NCBI GenBank assembly: GCA_009908885.1 | Contig: JAAAOL010000166.1 | Location: forward strand, 1-6,070 | Direction: 5' to 3' | Origin: Bacteroidota bacterium | GTDB lineage: Bacteria > Bacteroidota > Rhodothermia > Rhodothermales > JAAAOL01 | DNA: 6,070 nucleotides | In this document: piece after piece, positions 1 through 5,700 of the stretch | Layout: each line of letters begins with the position of its first letter | Position numbering within the stretch: position 1 is the first letter of the stretch | The notes under the pieces: model-generated | What the model was told of the DNA's origin: nothing | The model's input: the letters and a program-made list of their open reading frames with translations, nothing else | Database searches by the model: none | Translations under genes and position numbers: made by a program

Positions 1-9
1 GCGGAGGCA

Positions 10-48
10 TAGGTCGGCAGGTCGGTTCTCAGGACAAGAACAGACCTA
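10..48. other. Imperfect stem-loop with nested direct repeat, downstream of the minus-strand operon
   Basis: The arms AGGTCGGTTCT (19-29) and AGAACAGACCT (37-47) pair over 11 positions with a single G/A mismatch (24/42) and a 7-base loop. The 5' arm overlaps a direct repeat, AGGTCGG at 11-17 and again at 19-25, so the 3' arm could also pair with TAGGTC at 10-15. No clean T-tract follows on either strand; on the plus strand only a loose T-rich stretch appears around 54-63. It may be a weak or Rho-assisted terminator, either for a plus-strand gene left of the window or for transcripts leaving the minus-strand operon, or an RNA-processing hairpin. The structure is visible in the sequence; its role is inferred. 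Confidence 0.4.
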
Positions 49-136
49 CGGCCTATTGCTTTTGCATGCAAGTCCGCCAAAACCTGCACGGAGTGTTGAA
101 CACGAAGCTATACGGACATCGTCAGGCGAAAACGGT

Positions 137-171
137 AAAACCCAAAACCCAAAACCCAAAACCCAAAACCC
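137..171. repeat. Tandem heptamer repeat (AAAACCC) x5, potential G-quadruplex
   Basis: Five perfect head-to-tail copies of AAAACCC run from 137 to 171, followed by AAA (172-174) and then directly by the stop codon of the ABC1-kinase gene (175-177). On the minus strand, which is the coding strand of that gene, the unit reads GGGTTTT. This gives five GGG tracts separated by uniform 4-base TTTT loops, the first one only three bases after the stop codon. Any four consecutive tracts satisfy the usual G-quadruplex pattern (G3 tracts, loops of 1-7), in DNA and in the 3' untranslated mRNA. The unit is 7 bases long and lies wholly outside the coding region. Heptameric short tandem repeats in intergenic DNA are known from cyanobacteria (STRRs). 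The copy number here may vary by replication slippage. Confidence 0.95.
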
Positions 172-174
172 AAA

Positions 175-2007
175 CTACTTTCCGCCGAAGAGCGAGAGCA
201 GGCCGCCCGCCACGAACAGGATGACCCAGAGGAGGATGGGGCCGCCCTGGACCACCGCGATGACGCCGCCCACGAGGCAGCCCGCAGCGATGATGCTGCT
301 GCGCAGGCCCGCCAGCGGGTGGTCGCGGCTCGTGTCGTTCATCTGCTCCTCCAGAAACTTGACGCCCGAGGACAGCAGTTGCGGCATCTGCACCAGCAGG
401 TCGGCCATCTCCGGGGCGCTGCGCAGCAGTTCGCGGCTGATGGCCGTCGGGTTGAAGTGGTCGCGGAAGATGCGGGAGACGTGCTTGCGCGAGACGTCCG
501 TCACGTTCAGCTCCGGCGCCAGGCGGCGGCCGACGCCCTCGTACGTCACCAGCGCCTTCACCATCAGCGTCATCTCGACGGGGAAGAAGATGCGGTAGCG
601 CCCGCCCAGGCCCACCGACTCCAGGATGAGCGAGGCGATGGACAGATCGCCCGAGCGGGCATGCATCACGAAGCGCCGCGCCAGGTCGGTCACGGCCCGG
701 CGGAAGCCCTCGGGGTCGCCGCCCTCACCCACCTTCGCCATCGAGACCAGGTAGCGGGCCGCGCTCTCCACGTCCTCGGTGACGAGGGCGTAGAAGTAGT
801 ACATCATGCGCCGCTTCGTCTTGCGCTCGAACCGGCCCACCATCCCCAGGTCGATGAAGCCGACGCGGACGGGCTGCTCGGGCCCCTCGCCGGGCAGGAT
901 CAGCAGGTTGCCCGCGTGCAGGTCGGCATGGAAGAAGCCGTGCTCGTACAGCATGCGGATGATGGCCTGCGCGCCCAGGTCGATGACGCGGGCGCGCTCC
1001 GCTTCGTTCAGGGTGTCCATCGCGTCCGAGCCGGGCTTGTAGCCGTCCAGAAACTCCATCGTCAGGACGTTCTCCGAGCTGCGATCCCGGTAGATCTCTG
1101 GAAAGACGATGCCGGGTTCGTCGGCGAAGTTGACGGTGAAGATCTCGGCGTTGTCCGCCTCGTAGGTGTAGTCCACCTCGCGGCGCGTGTAGGCGGCGAA
1201 CTCGTCGGCCACCTGCTTGGGCTGGTAGCGCGGGATGAGCCACTGCAGGAAGCGGGCGACGAGGTCGAGCAGGGTCAGGTCGGACGTGATGACGTCGCGG
1301 ATGCCGGGCTTGATGACCTTGACGACGGCCGCGGTGCCGTCCGTCAGCGTGGCGCGGTGCGCCTGGGCGATGGAGGCGGAGCCGAGCGGCTCGGGGTCGA
1401 CATCGGCGAAGAGGGCGTCGAGCGGCTGTTCGAGGTCGCGCTCGATGATGCGGCGTACCTCCTCGAACGGAATCTCCGGCACGCGGTCGAACAGGTTGCT
1501 CAGCTCGTCGGTGACAGACGGCGGCAAGAGGTCCTCGCGGATGGCCAGCACCTGGCCCAGCTTGACGAACGTGGGGCCGAGGATTTCGAGGCGGCGGCGC
1601 AGCTGCTTGGGGAAGGGTAGCTCCCGGATCTCGCGCTGGGCGAACGGCTTGAGCAGGAACGCGGCGAGACGGGTGCCGGCCGACCGCAGGCCGCGGGTCC
1701 GCTCCGGCGGCAGGGCGCGCACGTAGGCCACCAGGCCGCCGATCAGCAGGCCGATGGTGTGCCGGTAGACGGTGAAGAAGCGCCGGAACGCGCCCTTGTA
1801 CGGTGCCAGCGGGTCGAAGACGAACGGCAGTGGCTCCTCGAACGCCTCGTCTGTGCTTTCCATGTCGGCAGCCACCGCTGGCGATACAGGGGGCGTCGTT
1901 GCGGCGGCCTCCAGCGTGACGCCGTTACCCGACGGGTCGGGCAGGTCCTCCGGCGCGGGTTGCGGCGGAGGGGCCTCGGGCGGGGACGTGCGTTCCGGCT
2001 CCGGCAT
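175..2007 (-). CDS. ABC1/UbiB-family atypical kinase/ATPase, membrane anchored
   Basis: A 610-residue protein of the ABC1/UbiB/COQ8 family, whose members are ATP-binding atypical kinases supporting synthesis or handling of isoprenoid quinones at the membrane. Family signatures appear in order: KxGQ (K149-Q152), the alanine-rich-type loop PLGSASIAQ (207-215, Gly at the first Ala position), the nucleotide-binding lysine in AVVK (K230), ExD (E277, D279), the catalytic loop HADLHAGN (360-367, D362 and N367) and the DFG-equivalent DLG (386-388). All residues expected for activity are present. Residues 1-60 are proline- and acid-rich and probably disordered; about 571-607 form two hydrophobic segments, a probable membrane hairpin. 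The start at 2007 lies 34 bases after the acyl-CoA synthetase stop; no Shine-Dalgarno is visible and an all-GC hairpin sits just upstream. It appears to be the last gene of the operon. I leave the symbol empty because a ubiquinone role cannot be assumed; Bacteroidota-type bacteria normally use menaquinone. Confidence 0.93.
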   Translation of the reverse strand: MPEPERTSPPEAPPPQPAPEDLPDPSGNGVTLEAAATTPPVSPAVAADMESTDEAFEEPLPFVFDPLAPYKGAFRRFFTVYRHTIGLLIGGLVAYVRALPPERTRGLRSAGTRLAAFLLKPFAQREIRELPFPKQLRRRLEILGPTFVKLGQVLAIREDLLPPSVTDELSNLFDRVPEIPFEEVRRIIERDLEQPLDALFADVDPEPLGSASIAQAHRATLTDGTAAVVKVIKPGIRDVITSDLTLLDLVARFLQWLIPRYQPKQVADEFAAYTRREVDYTYEADNAEIFTVNFADEPGIVFPEIYRDRSSENVLTMEFLDGYKPGSDAMDTLNEAERARVIDLGAQAIIRMLYEHGFFHADLHAGNLLILPGEGPEQPVRVGFIDLGMVGRFERKTKRRMMYYFYALVTEDVESAARYLVSMAKVGEGGDPEGFRRAVTDLARRFVMHARSGDLSIASLILESVGLGGRYRIFFPVEMTLMVKALVTYEGVGRRLAPELNVTDVSRKHVSRIFRDHFNPTAISRELLRSAPEMADLLVQMPQLLSSGVKFLEEQMNDTSRDHPLAGLRSSIIAAGCLVGGVIAVVQGGPILLWVILFVAGGLLSLFGGK

Positions 2008-2015
2008 GGCATCGG

Positions 2016-2034
2016 GGCGCCCGCGCGGGACGCC
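2016..2034 (-). other. All-GC hairpin in the gap before the ABC1-kinase start
   Basis: In the 34-base gap between the acyl-CoA synthetase stop (2042-2044) and the ABC1-kinase start (2005-2007), GGCG-CCC (2016-2022) pairs with GGG-CGCC (2027-2029 and 2031-2034). This makes seven G:C pairs with one bulged A and a GCGC loop; the core CCCGCGCGGG (2020-2029) is a perfect palindrome. The hairpin ends 8 bases before the start codon, where a ribosome would dock. With no T-tract it is unlikely to be an intrinsic terminator. It could lower translation initiation of the last operon gene or couple it to the upstream gene. In GC-rich DNA such a structure can also arise by chance. Confidence 0.4.
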
Positions 2035-2041
2035 ACGGACG

Positions 2042-3823
2042 TCAGGAATAGATCGAGTCGATGAGGTCGCTGTACTTCTGCTTCACCACGCGCCGTTTCA
2101 CCTTTAGCGTCGGCGTCAGTTCGCCCGCCTCCACGGAGAGCGGCTGCGGGATCACCTGGAATGCTTTGACCTGTTCCCAGTGGGGAAGGTTCTGATTCAC
2201 CTCGTTCACGTCCCGCTGGATCAGGTCGCGCGCGTCCTCCCGCTGGATCAGATCCTCGTCCGACGCGTCGTCGGCGTCGAGGGCCAGGTGGTGCCGCAGG
2301 GCCGCCCGGTCCGGCACCAGCAGCGCCGCGCAGAACTTGCGGTCGTCGCCGATGACCATGGCCTGCTCGATGGTGCGCTGCGTCTCCAACTCGGCCTCGA
2401 TGGGCTGCGGGGCGACGTACTTGCCCGTCGACAGCTTCAGCATCGACTTCTTGCGGTCGGTGATGTAGAGGTGGCCGTCCTCGACGTGGCCGATGTCGCC
2501 CGTGCGGAGCCAGCCGTCGTCCTGGAGTACCTCGGCGGTGGACTGGGGGCGTTTGTAGTAGCCCTGCATCACGTTGGGCCCGCGCACCACGATCTCGCCG
2601 TCGTCCGCGATCCGCACCTCCACGTCGGTGACGGGCGTGCCCACGGAGCCTGCGCGCAGGTCGCCTTTTTCGTAGACCGAGATGACGGGCGAGGTCTCCG
2701 TCATGCCGTAGCCCTGCCCGCAGAAGATGCCGATGGCGTTGATGAAGGTCATCACGCGAGGCGAGAGGGCCGCGCTGCCGCTGGTGATCCCCTGGAGGCG
2801 TCCGCCGAAGCGTTCGCGCAGCCGCTGGTAGACGAGCAAGTCGGCCAGGGCAAATTGCATCTGGTAGAAGGCCGACGGGGCCCCCTGCAATTCATACTGC
2901 TCGGCCAGCCCGACGGCCCACCGCAACAGGACGCCCTGGAGACCGTCGGACTCATCGGCGCGCTGCCGGATGCCCATGTACACCTTCTCCAGCAGGCGCG
3001 GCACGGTGGAGAAGTGCAGCGGGCGGACCGTCCGCAGATCCTCCAGGATCTCGTTGTAGTCCTCGACGAAGTAGATGGGATACCCGGCGTAGAGGTAGAG
3101 GATCGACAGCATCCGCTCGAAGACGTGGGAGAGGGGCAGGTACGAGAGCATCGCGCCCTCCTCGTCCTGCGAGAACGGAATGCGCTCCAGCGAGGCCCGC
3201 GCGTTCGAGGCGATGTTGTTGTGCGTCAGCATCACGCCCTTGGGCTTGCCCGTGGTGCCGGACGTGTAGACGAGCGAGGCCAGGTCGCCTGGCTGCACGG
3301 TGGCGCGGCGCTGCTCGAACAGGTTCGGCGTCTCGGCATCCTGCGCTGCGCCGCGTTCCAGCACGTCCTCGTAGGCGAGCATGCCGTCGCTGAACGTGCC
3401 GTAGAGCCCGATGGTCGTCTCCAGCGATGATACGTTCTCCGCGTGCGGGGCGAAGTGGTCGAATAGCGCCTCGGTCGAGACGACGTAGACCGACGCCTCG
3501 GCGTTGTTGAGGATGAACGCGATCTGATCGCCGGGCTGGGTGGCGTAGATGGGCACCGTCACGGCGCCGAGCGAGAGGACGGCCTGGTCGACGATGACCC
3601 AGCGCGTGCTGTTTTCGGCGTGCAGCGCCACGCGGTCGCCCTTGCGCACGCCGAGGGCGTACAGGCCCAGCGCGAACTGGCGGATCTGCCGCTGCACGTC
3701 GCGCCGCCCGGTTTCGGTCCATACCCTGTTGCGCTTGGTGGCGAGGCAGACGGCGTCCGGTGCCATCGTCGCGAGGCCTTCGTCGACGAGGCTGAAGAGC
3801 GTGCGCGGTGCGTAGGTCGGCAT
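2042..3823 (-). CDS. Long-chain acyl-CoA synthetase (AMP-forming fatty-acid-CoA ligase)
   Basis: A 593-residue member of the ANL adenylating superfamily, close to bacterial long-chain fatty-acid-CoA ligases of the FadD15/ACSL type (usually about 590-650 residues). It activates a fatty acid with ATP to an acyl-adenylate and transfers the acyl group to CoA. Visible motifs are the P-loop YTSGTTGKPKG (186-196), the linker-side YGMTET (372-377), GWLRTGD (437-443, ribose-binding D443), DRKK (456-459, hinge region) and a C-terminal TPTLKVKRR (570-578) with K574 in the position of the adenylation lysine. The large insertion around 280-345 is typical of long-chain enzymes. There is no signal peptide or clear membrane segment. 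The start at 3823 follows the HMG-CoA reductase stop by 20 bases, implying co-transcription. The leader CTTCCTCCCTCCCC replaces a Shine-Dalgarno. Chain-length preference cannot be read from the sequence. Confidence 0.94.
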   Translation of the reverse strand: MPTYAPRTLFSLVDEGLATMAPDAVCLATKRNRVWTETGRRDVQRQIRQFALGLYALGVRKGDRVALHAENSTRWVIVDQAVLSLGAVTVPIYATQPGDQIAFILNNAEASVYVVSTEALFDHFAPHAENVSSLETTIGLYGTFSDGMLAYEDVLERGAAQDAETPNLFEQRRATVQPGDLASLVYTSGTTGKPKGVMLTHNNIASNARASLERIPFSQDEEGAMLSYLPLSHVFERMLSILYLYAGYPIYFVEDYNEILEDLRTVRPLHFSTVPRLLEKVYMGIRQRADESDGLQGVLLRWAVGLAEQYELQGAPSAFYQMQFALADLLVYQRLRERFGGRLQGITSGSAALSPRVMTFINAIGIFCGQGYGMTETSPVISVYEKGDLRAGSVGTPVTDVEVRIADDGEIVVRGPNVMQGYYKRPQSTAEVLQDDGWLRTGDIGHVEDGHLYITDRKKSMLKLSTGKYVAPQPIEAELETQRTIEQAMVIGDDRKFCAALLVPDRAALRHHLALDADDASDEDLIQREDARDLIQRDVNEVNQNLPHWEQVKAFQVIPQPLSVEAGELTPTLKVKRRVVKQKYSDLIDSIYS

Positions 3824-3843
3824 GGGGAGGGAGGAAGCGAAAG

Positions 3844-5391
3844 TTATCGGTTGCGCCCGTAGGCTTCGTGGCTGGAGACCCAGTCGAGCGATGAGATGGC
3901 GGCGGCGAGGGAAATCTCGCCCGCCAGCACGACGCCCGCCACGATCTCAGCCAACTTGTTCACCTTGCCCTTGCCGTAGCAGCCCAGCAGCTCCAGGCAC
4001 TCGCGCTGCGTGGCCAGGCCCGTGCCGCCGCCGTAGGTGGCCACGATGAGCGACGGGATGGTGATGGAGATGTACAGGTCGCGCTCCGGCGTCAGCTCCG
4101 AGTAGATGACGCCCGCCGACGACTCGGACACGTTGGCCACGTCCTGCCCGGTGGCGATGAACATAGCCGTGATGCCGTTGGCCGAGTGCAGGCCGTTGTT
4201 GTTGGCGCCGGAGAGGAACGCGCCCACGTTGGCCACCTTGCCGTGGTAGTTCAGCGTGTCCGGGTCCACGCGCATGTGCTGGATGAGCGTGTCGCGCGGG
4301 ATCGTGGCCTCCGCCGTGACGCGCTTGCCCCGCGTGCGCAGGATGTTGACCTGGCTGGCCTTTTTGTCCGTGGCGAAGTTGCTCTCCAGGTAGAAGTGCG
4401 GGATGTCGAAGGGCGAGTGGTCCACGATCCAGGAGCAGGCGGCGAAGGTGGCGCGGCCCACCATGTTCTGCCCGGCGGCGTCGCCCGTGGAGTAGTTGAA
4501 GCGGAGGTAGACGAACTTGTTCGACAGATACGTGTCGATGTAGAGCAGCTTGGCGATGCTGGAGGTCGACTCGGCCTCATCCGCGATGGTGTCGAAGTTC
4601 TCGTCGACCCACGCGGCGAAGTCGCGGGCGTCGCGGGCGTCCTTCATGACGAAGACGGGCGCGCGCTGCATGCAGTCGCCCACGACGGTGCACTTGACGC
4701 CGCCCGACAGGTTGAGCACTTTCATGCCCCGGTTGTAGGACGCCACGAGCGTGCCTTCGGCGGTGGCCAGCGGGATGAGAAACTCGCCCTGCGCGTGTTC
4801 ACCGTTGATCGTCAGCGGCCCGGCGAAGCCGATGGGCACCTGCGCCACGCCGGCAAAGTGCTCGATGTTGCCCTGCGTGATGTGCGGGTCGAAGGAGTAG
4901 TGTGGGATGTGCTCCAGCTTCTTGCCCGTGAACTGCTCCACGAAGTCCTGCCGCGCGGTGATGGCCCCTTCGCCATAGTCGTCCGACCGGTCACGCGGAA
5001 TGCGGACCTCGTCCTCTTTCTGCTCTTTGATGGCGTCTTCCACCGAGAGCGTCAGCTTGCCGAACGGCTTGGCGCGGAAGACCACCTCGATCTCGTGCTT
5101 GCCCGTCGGGAGCGGGTCCGTCTCGGCGTGGATGTCGAGCGTCTCGCGGAGGGGGAAGGCGATGGGCGACGCCTTGGAGACGTCGTCGGGGTGAAGCGTG
5201 GTGTCATCGAGCCGTATCCGGAGAGCGTCGCGCGGAATGGACCGATCGCCGATGCGGACGCTGAGCAGTTCGGACACTTCGGCGTCGCTCAGCCGGTTCT
5301 TGATCGAAAAGCGCACGCCGTGCTCGGTATTCTGCAAGCTGCCGAACGTGTAGAGCTGCTTGAGCAGCAAGCTGGGAACCATCTGTAGCAT
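3844..5391 (-). CDS. HMG-CoA reductase, class I-like core with N-terminal soluble domain
   Basis: A 515-residue hydroxymethylglutaryl-CoA reductase, which reduces HMG-CoA to mevalonate. The catalytic domain spans about 140-515. Residues matching the four catalytic residues of class I enzymes are present: E212 in TAEGTLVAS, K343 in TDKKASQVN, D417 in ATGQDVAN and H508 in SSHEAYGRN. Substrate and cofactor motifs also fit: VPIGFAGPL (185-193), STGDAAGQNM (301-310) and YGGGTGLATQ (453-462). The TGDAAGQN and DKK blocks resemble class I (eukaryotic/archaeal type) more than class II. The protein ends seven residues after H508, so the regulatory serine tail of animal enzymes is missing. Residues 1-125 lack membrane spans and look like a beta-rich soluble domain, unlike the membrane anchor of eukaryotic HMGR. 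The chosen ATG has AGAGG seven bases upstream; an alternative in-frame ATG is codon 4. It is the first gene of the operon. Identity is certain; cofactor preference is inferred from class resemblance. Confidence 0.95.
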   Translation of the reverse strand: MLQMVPSLLLKQLYTFGSLQNTEHGVRFSIKNRLSDAEVSELLSVRIGDRSIPRDALRIRLDDTTLHPDDVSKASPIAFPLRETLDIHAETDPLPTGKHEIEVVFRAKPFGKLTLSVEDAIKEQKEDEVRIPRDRSDDYGEGAITARQDFVEQFTGKKLEHIPHYSFDPHITQGNIEHFAGVAQVPIGFAGPLTINGEHAQGEFLIPLATAEGTLVASYNRGMKVLNLSGGVKCTVVGDCMQRAPVFVMKDARDARDFAAWVDENFDTIADEAESTSSIAKLLYIDTYLSNKFVYLRFNYSTGDAAGQNMVGRATFAACSWIVDHSPFDIPHFYLESNFATDKKASQVNILRTRGKRVTAEATIPRDTLIQHMRVDPDTLNYHGKVANVGAFLSGANNNGLHSANGITAMFIATGQDVANVSESSAGVIYSELTPERDLYISITIPSLIVATYGGGTGLATQRECLELLGCYGKGKVNKLAEIVAGVVLAGEISLAAAISSLDWVSSHEAYGRNR

Positions 5392-5427
5392 GGAGGAGCC
5401 TCTGGATGAGAATGATCGTCGCTATGC

Positions 5428-5453
5428 GCAGCCGCCTGGGAAAGCGGGACTGC
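5428..5453 (-). other. Stem-loop in the HMG-CoA reductase leader
   Basis: GCAGCCGC (5428-5435) pairs with GCGG (5444-5447) and CTGC (5450-5453) across a two-base bulge, giving eight pairs around an 8-base loop. If the minus-strand promoter candidate at 5463-5490 is right, this hairpin lies at the extreme 5' end of the operon mRNA, about 36 bases before the start codon. It could stabilise the transcript or take part in leader regulation. Only the pairing is seen; function is inferred. Confidence 0.3.
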
Positions 5454-5462
5454 TCGGGGGAG

Positions 5463-5490
5463 AATATACGAAACGTACCATACGTGACAG
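5463..5490 (-). promoter_or_regulatory. Candidate sigma70-type promoter for the HMG-CoA reductase operon
   Basis: On the minus strand, CTGTCA (5485-5490, 4 of 6 matches to TTGACA) is followed after 16 bases by TATATT (5463-5468, 5 of 6 matches to TATAAT). Transcription would begin near 5456, giving a leader of about 65 bases before the HMG-CoA reductase ATG. A TACGTTTC stretch just upstream of the -10 also resembles the Bacteroidota -7 element (TAnnTTTG) at all but the last base, so the actual element used depends on the organism's sigma factor. This is the best promoter-like sequence on this strand in the gap. Confidence 0.4.
5473..5485. promoter_or_regulatory. Perfect dyad ACGTA-CCA-TACGT in the promoter spacer (possible operator)
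   Basis: ACGTA (5473-5477) and TACGT (5481-5485) form a perfect inverted repeat with a 3-base spacer. It occupies the region between the candidate -35 and -10 elements of the minus-strand operon, touching the -35. A dimeric regulator bound here would interfere with or remodel polymerase binding. No regulator gene is present in the window, so the partner is unknown. Short perfect dyads can occur by chance, so this is a candidate only. Confidence 0.3.
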
Positions 5491-5511
5491 GCGGGGACCG
5501 TCCGGTGTCGG

Positions 5512-5540
5512 CTGGGACCTGCCTCCGCATTTCTTAAAAT
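5512..5540 (+). promoter_or_regulatory. Weak candidate promoter for the plus-strand flavoprotein gene
   Basis: TAAAAT (5535-5540) matches five of six bases of a sigma70 -10 element and lies in the AT-richest patch of the gap. The -35 position 17 bases upstream (CTGGGA, 5512-5517) is poor. Initiation near 5547 would give a leader of about 150 bases. GATATT at 5585-5590 is another possible -10 with no good -35. The choice between them is uncertain. Confidence 0.2.
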
Positions 5541-5700
5541 CTAGCGATAGCGGCGACAAATGAAAGCGGTTTTCTGATCGAGACGATATTTCCATCGGAG
5601 TCTCACGTCGCCCGGCCCGGCCCTGCTGTAACGAATCGGCGGCAGCGCCTCCGAACGAGGTGCCTGTTTCGTGCGTCCTGTTTCACCCATCCTTCTGCTT

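Larger units (their letters stand above)
5392..5700. other. Divergent intergenic regulatory region
   Basis: This 309-base gap separates the starts of the HMG-CoA reductase gene (minus) and the flavoprotein gene (plus), so promoters for both directions should lie here. It contains two locally AT-richer patches (about 5461-5480 and 5531-5600) in otherwise GC-rich DNA, which hold the promoter candidates listed separately. The stretch 5605-5685 is GC-rich, with short repeats such as CCCGGCCCGGCCC (about 5611-5623). I find no coding frame with recognisable protein features, no tRNA and no clear riboswitch architecture. Confidence 0.7.

Noticed and set aside
137..174. Telomere-like or CRISPR-like interpretation of the AAAACCC repeats
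   Set aside because: The unit resembles ciliate or plant telomere repeats only superficially, the array is short and internal between bacterial genes, and there are no spacers as a CRISPR would need.
207..215. PLGSAS loop of the ABC1 kinase as an activating Ala-to-Gly variant
   Set aside because: Gly or Ser in the first positions of this loop is, to my knowledge, common in bacterial UbiB-like proteins, so it is not evidence of altered activity. Coordinates here are residue numbers.
56..598. 180-codon plus-strand open frame crossing the heptamer array
   Set aside because: It runs through the tandem repeat and then antisense into the ABC1-kinase gene, with no protein-like features.
319..1620. 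433-codon open frame on the plus strand, antisense to the ABC1-kinase gene
   Set aside because: Its composition is dominated by Ala, Val, Arg, Gly, Asp and His with no recognisable motif, and it overlaps a gene with complete family signatures. It is an artefact of GC-rich codon use.
2180..3430. 416-codon plus-strand open frame antisense to the acyl-CoA synthetase gene
   Set aside because: It is in the same antisense register relation as the other shadows, with low-complexity Val/Ala/Asp/Arg/His content and no domain; the minus strand carries all adenylation motifs.
4186..5388. 400-codon plus-strand open frame antisense to the HMG-CoA reductase gene
   Set aside because: It shows no motifs and the same biased composition, and it ends at the edge of the real gene; explained by GC-rich third positions on the opposite strand.
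5671..5700. GTG at 5671 as an upstream start for the flavoprotein
   Set aside because: It would add ten residues (VRPVSPILLL) before the ATG whose product begins, as family members usually do, a few residues before the first beta strand. No ribosome-binding sequence favours it.
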